Shown one piece after another: positions 54,261-63,554 of a DNA stretch of 64,000 bases (within the stretch, counting starts at the first letter, position 1; the number at the start of each line of letters is the position of its first letter). The DNA lies in the NCBI RefSeq assembly GCF_033978795.1, contig NC_084637.1, forward strand, positions 120,001 through 184,000, given 5' to 3'. This stretch comes from Nerophis ophidion. Lineage: Eukaryota > Chordata > Actinopteri > Syngnathiformes > Syngnathidae. The notes beneath the pieces are model-generated. The model was not told where the DNA came from. It did no database searches and saw only the letters and a program-made list of their open reading frames with translations. The translations under genes and the position numbers were made by a program.

Positions 54261-55909
54261 TCAATCAATCAATCAATGTTTATTTATATAGCCCTAAATC
54301 ACAAATGTCTCAAAGGACTGTACAAACCACTACGACTACGACATCCTCGGAAGAACCCACAAAAGGGCAAGGAGAACTCACACCCAGTGGGCAGGGAGAA
54401 TTCACACCCAGTGGGACGCCATTGACAATGCTGACTATGAGAAACCTTGGAGAGGACCTCAGATGTGGGCAACCCCCACTTCTAGGGGGGGACATAGGAG
54501 AAAAAGAAAAGAAGCGGCAGATCAACTGGTCTAAAAAGGAGGTCTATTTAAAAGCTAGAGTATACAAATGAGTTTTAAGATGAGATTTAAATGCTTCTAG
54601 TGAGGTAGCATCTTGAACTGTTACCGGGAGGGCATTCCAGAGTACTGGAGCCCGAATGGAAAACGCTCTATAGCCCGCAGACTTTTTTTGGGCTTTAGGA
54701 ATCACTAATAAGCCGGAGTCTTTTGAACGCAGATTTCTTGCTGGGACATATGGTACAAAACAATCGGCAAGATAGGATGGAGCTAGACCATTGGTGTCAA
54801 ACTCTGGCCCGCCGTGTAATTTAATTTGGCCCTTGAGGCAATTTCAATTTAGCATTTGAGCTGGCCCGCCGGTGTTATACAGCGTCGGTGCCGCTGTAAC
54901 ACCGCATTCATCGCTAATACTCATACTTGCCAACGCTCCTAATTTTCCCGGTAGACTCCCGAAGTCCAGTGCCCCTCCCGAAAATCTCCCGGGGCAACCA
55001 TTCTCCCGAATTTCCACCGATTTCCACCTGGACAACTATATTGGGGGCGTACATTTAAGGCACTGACTTTAGCGTTCGCTACAACCTGTCGTCACGTCCG
55101 CTTTTCCTCCATTCTAACAGCGTGTCACATAATATTTGTGGCTTTTACACACACACACACGTACAAGTGAATGCAAGGCATACATGGTCAACAGCCATAC
55201 AGGTCACACTGAGGGTGGCCGTATAAACCACTTTAGCACTGTTACGAATATGCGCCACACTGTGAACCCACACCAAACAAGAATGGCAAACACATTTCGG
55301 GTGAACATCCGCACCGTAACACAACAGAACAAATACCCAGAACCCCTTGCAGCACTCAGTCTTCCGGGAAACTTCCAGCAAACTGACCAATAATTAACGT
55401 TTTATTCCTGCATTTTCTCTTGCTACTTCAAGGCTTGAATGTTTGGTTCATTCATTATTTCATTTTCAAATTGATTATTAGCCTGTGGAAAAAATTTGAT
55501 ATTTACCTCAGAAGATTGCAAATAGTAAAAAAGACATCACATTTTTAATCAAATTTTATTTGATATGCCATTGATATTTTTTTTACTATTATTATTATTA
55601 TTTGAAACTGGATTTTGCATGTCACTAAAGTTATGTAAGCCTTGCTTGTTCAATATTTAATACAAAACTTGTTTGGGTCCCTGTTAAAAGGTTAATTTAT
55701 TCAACCTTGGCCCGCGGCTTTGTTCCGTTTAAAATTTTGGCCCACTCTGTATTTGAGTTTGACACCCCTGAGCTAGACCGTGTAGTATTTTATACGTAAG
55801 TAGTAAAACCTTAAAGTCACATCTTAAGTGCACAGGAAGCCAGTACAGGCGTAATATGATCAAACTTTCTTGTTCTTGTCAAAAATCTACCAGCCGCATT
55901 TTGTACCCC
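54261..55909 (-). mobile_element. 5'-truncated CR1/L2-group LINE split by a hAT
   Basis: (CAAT)n at 54261, shortened 3' UTR, ORF end in reverse (54560-54788) and its continuation after the hAT (55771-55909: gaccgtgtagtattttatac ... cttcttgttcttgtc-type phrases as at 40745-40875). Frameshifts are present. The 3' UTR lacks about 300 bp compared with the copy at 25889. Confidence 0.85.
54789..55770 (-). mobile_element. hAT element (gtgtcaaactc family) in a LINE
   Basis: Ends cattggtgtcaaactctgg and gagtttgacacccctg, perfect duplication agctagac (54781-54788 and 55771-55778). Because the flanking LINE sequence is known from other copies, the duplication is certain. Confidence 0.94.
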
Positions 55910-56560
55910 GAGTAACTTTCCAAGATACGGAGCTTTACCTACGTGAGGATGATATCAGGTGTGGTACGCTTATTCAGGCTGAAGGCAGTAATATCATTTG
56001 TGGCGTTTTTTTTCCCACTCAGCTTTCAGCTTTCGCTCCATAAAGCTAATCACCTCGCTCGGCGTCAAATGGGGAAGGGCAAAGAGGGGAGAAAGATGGC
56101 GGCGGGAAAGGGGGAGGAAGCCAGAGCTAATGGCATTTTAAGGGTGGGGAACCACTCTCATTACTTATTCTAATGAAAAGCTAATGTGAGCACCTTCAGT
56201 CTGGAGCGTGTGGCGGTGGTGCGCCATGCCGCCGCCGGCTCACGGCGGAAATGTTCCACAACCCCGTTCAGTTAGAGACATTTGGAGTGTGCGATATGTC
56301 CTGCGGGTGACATCATGCGGGGGTGTGACACTGAGTCCTCATTGAGGTAATTACACATCAGCCACCGAGCCCGATGCCCATGGAGCGATGCGGCTGTTAA
56401 AAAATGCAGTTTTCAGGTTATGGGCTTGTTTCATGCTCTGAGTGGAGTTTCATTGGAAATGAAATAAAATGTTATGCCAATACAGGATTATAATAAAGGG
56501 AACATGGGTCCATGGCACTTGGGGTAAGGTCAAAATGATTGAAATGTTATTGTTGCCTAT
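55910..56560. other. Low-repeat island, candidate conserved noncoding DNA
   Basis: No recurring phrase. It contains ggaagccagagctaatggc, tactctaatgaaaagctaat-like motifs around 56160-56185, and cattgaggtaattacacatc. GC-richer than its surroundings. A 76-codon frame at 55943 has no domain. Confidence 0.4.
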
Positions 56561-56564
56561 CTTT

Positions 56565-56639
56565 TGGAAAGGTAGGCAGGTCTTTATTAGTACAATAAAA
56601 CTTTGTTTTCTGCACAAAGATTAGACAAACAGTGTACAG
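56565..56639. repeat. Unclassified repeat, left part of occupied copy
   Basis: ggtaggcaggtctttattag to acaaacagtgtacag, continuing at 61201. Same family as 50938-51500. Confidence 0.8.
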
Positions 56640-57344
56640 CAGGGGTCACCAACGTGGGAGCCCGTAAGGACCAGATGAGTCGCCCGCTGGCCTGTTCTAA
56701 AAATAGCTCAAATAGCAGCACTAACCAGTGAGCTGCCTCTATTTTTTAAATTGTATTTATTTACTAGCAAGCTGGTCTCGCTTTGCTCGACATTTTTAAT
56801 TCTGAGAGAGACAAAACTCAAATAGAATTTGAAAATCCAAGAAAATATTTTAAAGACTTGGTCTTCACTTGTTTAAATAAATTCATTGATTTTTTTTACT
56901 TTGCTTCTTAAAACTTCCAGAAAGACAATTTTAGAGGAAAAAATTCAACCTTGAAAATGATTTTAGAATTTTCAAACACATATACCTTTTTACCTTTTAA
57001 ATTCCTTCCTCTTCTTTCCTGACAATTTAAATCAATGTTCAAGTATTTTTTTATTGTAAAGAATAATAAATACATTTTAATTTAATTCTTAATTTTAGCT
57101 TCTGTTTTTTCGCCGAAGAATATTTCTGAAATATTTCTTGAAACTTATTATGATTAAAATTCAAAAAAAATATTCTAGCAAATCTAGAAAATCTTTAGAA
57201 TCAAATTTAAATCTTATTTCAAAGTATTTTGAATTTATTTTTAAATTTTTGTTCTGGAAAATCTAGAAACAATAATGATTTGTCTTTGTTAGAAATATAG
57301 CTTGGTCCAATTTGTTATATATTCTAACAAAATACAGATTGGAT

Positions 57345-60300
57345 CTTCCATCCATCCATCATCTTCCGCTTATCCGAGGTCGGGTCGCGGGGGCAACAGC
57401 CTAAGCAGGGAAACCCAGACTTCCCTCTCCCCAGCCACTTCGTCTAGCTCTTCCCGGGGGATCCCGAGGCGTTCCCAGGCCAGCCGGGAGACATAGTCTT
57501 CCCAACGTGTCCTAGGTCTTCCCCGTGGCCTCCTACCGGTTGGACGTGCCCTAAACACCTCCCTAGGGAGGCGTTCGGGTGGCATCCTGACCAGATGCCC
57601 CAACCACCTCATCTGGCTCCTCTCGATGTGAAGGAGCAGCGGCTTTACTTTGAGTTCCTCCCGGATGGCAGAGCTTCTCACCCTATCTCTAAGGGAGAGC
57701 CCCGCCACACGGCGGAGGAAACTCATTTCGGCCGCTTGTACCCGTGATCTTATCCTTTCGGTCATGACCCAAAGCTCATGACCATAGGTGAGGATGGGAA
57801 CGTAGATCGACCGGTAAATTGAGAGCTTTGCCTTCCGGCTCAGCTCCTTCTTCACCACAACGGACCGGTACAACGTCCGCATTACTGAAGACGCCGCACC
57901 GATCCGCCTGTCGATCTCACGATCCACTCTTCCCTCACTCGTGAACAAGACTCCTAGGTACTTGAACTCCTCCACTTGGGGCAGGGTCTCCTCCCCAACC
58001 CGGAGATGGCACTCCACCCTTTTCCGGGCGAGAACCATGGACTCGGACTTGGAGGTGCTGATTCTCATTCCGGTCGCTTCACACTCGGCTGCGAAACGAT
58101 CCAGCGAGAGCTGAAGATCCCGGTCAGATGAAGCCATCAGGACCACATCATCTGCAAAAAGCAGAGACCTGATCCTGCGGTTACCAAACCGGAACCCCTC
58201 AACGCCTTGACTGCGCCTAGAAATTCTGTCCATAAAAGTTATGAACAGAATCGGTGACAAAGGACAGCCTTGGCGGAGTCCAACCCTCACTGGAAATGTG
58301 TTCGACTTACTGCCGGCAATGCGGACCAAGCTCTGGCACTGATCGTACAGGGAACGGACCGCCACAATAAGACAGTCCGATACCCCATACTCTCTGAGCA
58401 CTCCCCACAGGACTTCCCGAGGGACACGGTCGAATGCCTTCTCCAAGTCCACAAAGCACATGTAGACTGGTTGGGCAAACTCCCATGCACCCTCAAGAAC
58501 CCTGCCGAGAGTATAGAGCTGGTCCACAGTTCCACGACCAGGACGAAAACCACACTGTTCCTCCTGAATCCGAGGTTCGACTATCCGACGTAGCCTCCTC
58601 TCCAGTACACCTGAATAAACCTTACCGGGAAGGCTGAGGAGTGTGATCCCACGATAGTTGGAACACACCCTCCGGTCCCCCTTCTTAAAGAGAGGAACCA
58701 CCACCCCGGTCTGCCAATCCAGAGGTACCGCCCCCGATGTCCACGCGATGCTGCAAAGTCTTGTCAACCAAGACAGCCCCACAGCATCCAGAGCCTTAAG
58801 GAACTCCGGGCGGATCTCGTCCACCCCTGGGGCCTTGCCACCGAGGAGCTTTTTAACTACCTCAGCGACCTCAGCCCCAGAAATAGGAGAGACCACCACA
58901 GATTCCCCAGCCACTGCTTCCTCATAGGAAGACGTGTTGGTGGGATTGAGGAGGTCTTCGAAGTATTCCTTCCACCTATCCACAACATCCGCAGTCGAGG
59001 TCAGCAGAACACCATCCGCACCATACACGGTGTTGATAGTGCACTGCTTCCCCTTCCTGAGGCGGCGGACGGTGGTCCAGAATCGCTTCGAAGCCATCCG
59101 GAAGTCGTTTTCCATGGCTTCCCCGAACTCTTCCCATGTTCGAGTTTTTGCCTCCGCGACCGCTGAAGCTGCACACCGCTTGGCCTGTCGGTACCTGTCC
59201 ACTGCCTCCGGAGTCCTATGAGCCAAAAGGACCCGATAGGACTCCTTCTTCAGCTTGACGGCATCCCTCACCGCTGGTGTCCACCAAGGGGTTTTAGGAT
59301 TGCCGCCACGACAGGCACCAACTACCTTGCGGCCACAGCTCCGATCTGCCGCCTCGACAATAGAGGTGCGGAACATGGTCCACTCGGACTCAATGTCCAG
59401 CACCTCCCTCGTGACATGTTCAAAGTTCTTCCGGAGGTGGGAATTGAAACTTTGTCTGACAGGAGACTCTGCCAGACGTTCCCAGCAGACCCTCACAATG
59501 CGTTTGGGCCTGCCAGGTCTGTCCGGCATCCTCCCCCACCATCGCAGCCAACTCACCACCAGGTGGTGATCGGTAGAAAGCTCCGCCCCTCTCTTCACCC
59601 GAGTGTCCATAACATGAGGCCGCAAATCCGATGACACAACTACAAAGTCGATCATGGAGCTGCGGCCTAGGGTGTCCTGGTGCCAAGTGCACATATGGAC
59701 ACCCTTATGTTTGAACATGGTGTTTGTTATGGACAAACTGTGACGAGCACAAAAGTCCAATAACAAAACACCACTCGGGTTCAGATCCGGGCGGCCATTC
59801 TTCCCAATCACGCCTCTCCAGGTTTCACTGTCGTTGCCAACGTGAGCGTTGAAGTCTCCCAGTAGGACAAGGGAATCACCCGGGGGAGCACTTTCCAGTA
59901 CTCCCTCGAGCGTTCCCAAAAAGGGTGGGTACTCTGAACTGCTGCTTGGTGCATAAGCACAAACAACAGTCAGGACCCGTCCCCCCACCCGAAGGCGGAG
60001 GGAGGCTACCCTTTCGTCCACCGGGTTGAACTCCAACGTACAGGCTTTGAGCCGGGGGGAAACAAGAATTGCCACCCCAGCCCGTCGCCTCTCACTGCCG
60101 GCAACGCCAGAGTGGAAGAGGGTCCAATCCCTCTCGAGAGAAGTGGTTCCAGAGCCCTTGCTGTGCGTCGAAGTGAGTCCGACTATATCCAGCCGGAATT
60201 TCTCGACTTCGCGCACTAGCTCAGGCTCCTTCCCCCCCAGTGAGGTGACGTTCCACGTCCCAAGAGCTAGCTTCTGTAGCCGAGGATCGGACCGCCAAGT

Positions 60301-60720
60301 GCCCTGCCTTCGGCTGTCGCCCAGCTCACAATGCACCCGACCTCTATGGCCCCTGCTATGGGTGGTGAGCCCAATGGAGGGGTGACCCACGTTGCCTCTT
60401 CGGGCTTTGCCCGGCCGGGCCCCATGGGAACAGGCCCGGCCACCAGGCGCTCGCCATCGTGCCCCACCTCCGGGCCTGGCTCCAGAGCGGGGCCCCGGTG
60501 ACCCGCGTCCGGGCGAGGGAAATCTGGGTCCATGATGTTTCTTCTTCATAAAGGTCTTCGAGCTGCTCTTTGTCTGATCCCTCACCTATAACCTGTTTGC
60601 CTTGGGAGACCCTACCAGGGGGCTTTATGCCCCCGGACAACATAGCTCCTAGGATCATTGGGACACGCAAACTCCTCTACCACGATAAGGTTGCAGCTCA
60701 GAGAGGAGAGATTTCTTAAC
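57345..60720 (-). mobile_element. Near full-length RTE-clade LINE retrotransposon
   Basis: On the minus strand the order is a leader of about 130 bp (including cctctctgagctgcaacc and tatcgtggtagaggagtttg), the long ORF, and 15-30 bp of 3' sequence with a (GGAT)n tail. A very short 3' end with a small tandem repeat is characteristic of RTE. Two 5'-truncated relatives lie in the window (42700 and 52376). I could not define an unambiguous target duplication here. Confidence 0.88.
57370..60585 (-). CDS. RTE-clade endonuclease/reverse transcriptase ORF, intact
   Basis: The 1071-codon frame encodes the replication protein of an RTE (Expander-like) LINE. It nicks target DNA and copies the element RNA from the nick. 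Residues 1-105 are Gly/Arg/Pro-rich and probably translated leader; another frame is open there, so the true start is uncertain and may lie near residue 106. Residues 106-347 are the AP-like endonuclease: GTWNVTSL (109-116), LLGDFNAHVG (241-250), SMIDFVVVSSD (310-320) and STDHHLV (337-343). The usual catalytic Glu of the QE/TE motif is replaced (LTSTHSKG, 137-144). Residues about 570-900 are the reverse transcriptase: FVDLEKAFDRV (711-721), GLRQGCPLSP (769-778), LLFADDVVL with ADD at 811-813, and EFKYLGVLF (873-881). Residues 900-1071 are the basic C-terminal region. There are no stops or frameshifts over 3.2 kb, so the copy is young and may be competent. Confidence 0.93.
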   Translation of the reverse strand: MRDQTKSSSKTFMKKKHHGPRFPSPGRGSPGPRSGARPGGGARWRAPGGRACSHGARPGKARRGNVGHPSIGLTTHSRGHRGRVHCELGDSRRQGTWRSDPRLQKLALGTWNVTSLGGKEPELVREVEKFRLDIVGLTSTHSKGSGTTSLERDWTLFHSGVAGSERRRAGVAILVSPRLKACTLEFNPVDERVASLRLRVGGRVLTVVCAYAPSSSSEYPPFLGTLEGVLESAPPGDSLVLLGDFNAHVGNDSETWRGVIGKNGRPDLNPSGVLLLDFCARHSLSITNTMFKHKGVHMCTWHQDTLGRSSMIDFVVVSSDLRPHVMDTRVKRGAELSTDHHLVVSWLRWWGRMPDRPGRPKRIVRVCWERLAESPVRQSFNSHLRKNFEHVTREVLDIESEWTMFRTSIVEAADRSCGRKVVGACRGGNPKTPWWTPAVRDAVKLKKESYRVLLAHRTPEAVDRYRQAKRCAASAVAEAKTRTWEEFGEAMENDFRMASKRFWTTVRRLRKGKQCTINTVYGADGVLLTSTADVVDRWKEYFEDLLNPTNTSSYEEAVAGESVVVSPISGAEVAEVVKKLLGGKAPGVDEIRPEFLKALDAVGLSWLTRLCSIAWTSGAVPLDWQTGVVVPLFKKGDRRVCSNYRGITLLSLPGKVYSGVLERRLRRIVEPRIQEEQCGFRPGRGTVDQLYTLGRVLEGAWEFAQPVYMCFVDLEKAFDRVPREVLWGVLREYGVSDCLIVAVRSLYDQCQSLVRIAGSKSNTFPVRVGLRQGCPLSPILFITFMDRISRRSQGVEGFRFGNRRIRSLLFADDVVLMASSDRDLQLSLDRFAAECEATGMRISTSKSESMVLARKRVECHLRVGEETLPQVEEFKYLGVLFTSEGRVDREIDRRIGAASSVMRTLYRSVVVKKELSRKAKLSIYRSIYVPILTYGHELWVMTERIRSRVQAAEMSFLRRVAGLSLRDRVRSSAIREELKVKPLLLHIERSQMRWLGHLVRMPPERLPREVFRARPTGRRPRGRPRTRWEDYVSRLAWERLGIPREELDEVAGEREVWVSLLRLLPPRPDLG

Positions 60721-61029
60721 CTATTTAAAACATGTCATCAAAATTCTAAAATTAATCTTAATCAGGAAAAATTACTAATGATGTTCCATAAATTATTTTT
60801 TTTATTTTTTCAAAAAGATTCGAATTAACTAGTTTTTCTCTTCTTTTTTACGGTTGAATTTTGAATTTTAAAGAGTCAAAATTGAAGATAAACTGTTTCA
60901 AAATTTAATTTTCATTTTTTTTCCTGTTATTTCCGCTTTTAAACAATTCAATTAAGTGTTTTTTTTAATCATTTAGTCTCCGTAAAAGGAAAAAAAAATG
61001 TACGACGGAATGACAGACAGAAATACCCA

Positions 61030-61034
<5 letters not shown>

Positions 61035-61066
<32 letters not shown>
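61035..61066. repeat. (TA)n tract in hAT
   Basis: About 32 bp of TA repeats near the right end of the hAT, followed by TTTA repeats. Confidence 0.9.
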
Positions 61067-61070
<4 letters not shown>

Positions 61071-61200
61071 TTATTAAAGGTAAATTGAGCAAATTGGCTA
61101 TTTCTGGCGATTTTTTTAAGTGTGTATCAAACTGGTAGCCCTTCGCATTAATCAGTACCCAAGAAGTAGCTCTTGGTTTCAAAAAGGTTGGTGACCCCTG

Positions 61201-61640
61201 GTGTACAGGGTTACAGAACCAGGAAGGCTGGTGGGTCGCCACAAGGCGCCCCTATAAAAGATGGGAAAAAGATGAACGCTGGGGAAGGATGAGTACAAAA
61301 ATACTATCTAGTCTCCGAAGGCGGCCCAGTCTGGAGTGGAAAAAAAACAACCTCCATAGCAAAGCACATATACATATTACAACATACATCTCGAGACGAA
61401 CAACAGAGGGGAGGGATTGGGGGTTACGGTGGAAGGCTGCAGCTCTTCAGGCGCTGCCCAGCCGTCCATCGCCCCTGAGGGATTTGCGTCAAGGATGTTG
61501 GATGGGGGTTGTGGTATGTGTGTTTGACGTAAGTTTTTTTTATGAATGCAGGTGTGTGTGTAAGCCCGCCGCTTGTTTTAGTGCACGCAAACCCTTAGTA
61601 AATCAGACCCAAAGCTTTTCACACCTTTCAAAAAAATGTA
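61201..61640. repeat. Unclassified repeat, right part of occupied copy
   Basis: Continues 56639 with gtgtacagggttacagaacc and gccacaaggcgcccc, as at 51034-51100. The end, ttagtaaatcagacccaaagc (about 61593), is shared with 45641. It leads into a (TA)n tract at 61646. Confidence 0.75.

Positions 61641-61645
<5 letters not shown>

Positions 61646-61682
<37 letters not shown>
61646..61682. repeat. (TA)n microsatellite
   Basis: About 36 bp of TA repeats at the left side of the palindrome region. Confidence 0.95.
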
Positions 61683-61684
<2 letters not shown>

Positions 61685-61739
61685 TGATTGGATTATTCAG
61701 AGAATAGTGCTCGATACCGTGGTAGAGCGCAATATGTAC

Positions 61740-61881
61740 GTGTGGGAAAAATCACAAGACTACTTCATCTCTACAGAACTGTTTCATGAGGGGTTCCCTC
61801 AATCATCAGGAGATTTTTTTGAGGAAACCCCTCATGAAACAGTTCTGTAGAGATTAAGTAGTCTTGTGATTTTTCCCACAC
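61740..61881. repeat. Near-perfect palindrome, 63-bp arms, 16-base loop
   Basis: Left arm 61740-61802 (gtgtgggaaaaatcacaaga ... tcatgaggggttccctcaa) and right arm 61819-61881 are reverse complements with two mismatches. The loop tcatcaggagattttt is 61803-61818. It could fold into a long hairpin as DNA or RNA. It is bounded by (TA)n tracts. I do not recognise the family; it may be a small foldback element. Confidence 0.92.
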
Positions 61882-61898
61882 ATACATACATATATATA

Positions 61899-62000
61899 TA
61901 TAAATTGGCCCTAGTGTGTGAATGTGAGTGTGAATGTTGTCTGTCTATCTGTGTTGGCCCTGCGATGAGGTGGCGACTTGTCCAGGGTGTACCCCGTCTT

Positions 62001-62001
<1 letters not shown>
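61899..62001 (-). mobile_element. 'ccattttctaccgctta' teleost repeat fragment, reverse
   Basis: aaattggccctagtgtgtg to gtccagggtgtaccccgtc, complement of the first third of a trimer unit. It stops at a (TA)n tract, beyond which a plus-orientation copy starts. Confidence 0.85.

Positions 62002-62003
<2 letters not shown>

Positions 62004-62064
<61 letters not shown>
62004..62064. repeat. (TA)n microsatellite
   Basis: About 60 bp of TA repeats between two oppositely oriented copies of the teleost repeat. Confidence 0.95.
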
Positions 62065-62066
<2 letters not shown>

Positions 62067-62436
62067 CATCCATCCATTTTCTACCGCTTATTCCCTTTGG
62101 GGTGGCGGGGGGCGCTGGTGCCTATCTCAGCTGCATTCGGGTGGAAGGCGGTTTACACCCCGGACAAGTCACCACCTCATCGCAGGGCCAACACAAATAG
62201 ACAGGCGACATTCACACTCACATTCACACACAAGGGCCAATTTAGTGTTGCCAATCAACCTATCCCCAGGTGCATGTTTTTGGAAGTGGGAAGAAGCCGG
62301 AGTACCCGGAGGGAACCCATGCAGTCACGGGGAGAACATGCAAACTCCACACAGAAAGATCCAGAGCCCGGGATTGAAACCAAGACTTCGTATTGTGAGG
62401 CAGACGCACTAACCCCTGTTCAACCGTGCTGCCCTA
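62065..62436 (+). mobile_element. 'ccattttctaccgctta' teleost repeat, full single copy
   Basis: ccatccatccattttctacc through ctatccccaggtgcatg and gggagaacatgcaaactcc to taacccctgttcaaccgtgc. About 370 bp, the same length as one unit of the trimer at 9268-10404. The 205- and 144-codon frames over it are chance frames through the repeat and TA tract. Confidence 0.9.
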
Positions 62437-62442
62437 TATATG

Positions 62443-62479
<37 letters not shown>
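62437..62479. repeat. (TA)n microsatellite
   Basis: About 40 bp of TA/TG repeats directly after the teleost repeat. Confidence 0.9.
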
Positions 62480-62480
<1 letters not shown>

Positions 62481-62717
62481 TAAAGCAACGTGACGACTTC
62501 TCATCTGTTGTGTTCCCAGCCTGTGTTTGTGTGCATGTATATGTATATATGTGTGTCTATGTATATATATTTGTATATGGTTATGATTATGGTTCAACGT
62601 TTACATACACTTGTAAAGAACATAATTTCAAAAACATTCATGTAGTTTGGTTCTTTTATGAATTTATAATTAATTTCCACGCTACAAGCCCACTAATAGT
62701 GCATGCACACACTAGAG

Positions 62718-63546
62718 CAGGGGTGTCAAACTCAAATACAGAGTGGGCCAAAATTTAAAACCGAACAAAGCCGCGGGCCAAGGTTGAACAAATTAACCTT
62801 TTAATAGGGAACCCAAAAAGTTTTGCATTGAAGATTGAACAAGCAAGGCTTATATAACTTTATAGTGACATGCAAAATCCAGTTTCAAATAATAATAATA
62901 TTAATTAAAAAATATCAATGGCATATCAAATAAAATTTAAATACAAATGTAATGCCTCTTTTCTATTTGCAACCTTCTGAGTTAAATATCAAAATATATT
63001 GTAGCGTCCCGAAAGAGTTAGTGCTGCATGGGTTTCTAGGTAATTGTTCAGTTGTGTTACAGTGCAGATGTTCTCCCGAAATGTGTTTGGCAATCTTGTT
63101 TGGTGTGAGTTCACAGTGTGGCGCATATTTGTAACAGTGTTAAAGTTGTTTATACGGCCACCTTCAGTGTGACCTGTATGGCTGTTGACCAAGTATGCCT
63201 TGCATTCACTTATGTGTGTAATAGCCGCATATATTATGCGAGTGGGCCTGCACGCTATTTGTATGGAGGAAATGCGGACGTGACGACAGGTTGTAGAGAA
63301 TGCTAAAGGCCCTCAATATTGTTGTCCGGGTAAAAATCGGGAGAATGCTTGCCCCGGGAGATTTTCGGGAGGGGCACTGAATTTCGGGAGGATCGGCAAG
63401 TGTGAGAAATTGAGGTGTTACAGCGGCACCGCTGCTGTGTAATAACGGCGGGCCAGGTGTAATGTTAATTTGATATTGCCTCAAGGGCTAAATTAAATTA
63501 CACAGCGGGCCAAATTTGGCCCGCGGGCCACAGTTTGACACCCATG
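62718..63546 (+). mobile_element. hAT element (gtgtcaaactc family), clean copy
   Basis: Ends caggggtgtcaaactc and agtttgacacccatg, perfect duplication cactagag (62710-62717 and 63547-63554). 829 bp without later insertions; reference copy for the family. Interior phrases: gggacccaaa-like block at 62800, tgtagcgtcccgaaagagtt, gttaaagttgtttatacggcc and gccttgcattcacttatgtg. Confidence 0.95.
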
Positions 63547-63554
63547 CACTAGAG

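Larger units (their letters stand above)
56640..61200 (+). mobile_element. hAT element (ggtcaccaac ends) split by an RTE
   Basis: Ends caggggtcaccaacgtgg and ggttggtgacccctg; perfect duplication gtgtacag (56632-56639 and 61201-61208). Interior is very AT-rich with many gaaattt/aattttc-like runs; no transposase. The RTE occupies about 57345-60720, so the element itself is about 1.2 kb. Confidence 0.95.

Noticed and set aside
59218..59634. 138-codon plus-strand frame and neighbours opposite the RTE ORF
   Set aside because: Antisense shadow of the retrotransposon coding strand.
57345..60720. Target duplication of the long RTE
   Set aside because: I compared the flanks (ttggatctt on one side, gagatttcttaacc on the other) and found no duplication I would defend.
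61866..62483. 205-codon frame
   Set aside because: Runs through (TA)n tracts and both copies of a noncoding repeat; the Tyr/Ile repeats are artefacts.
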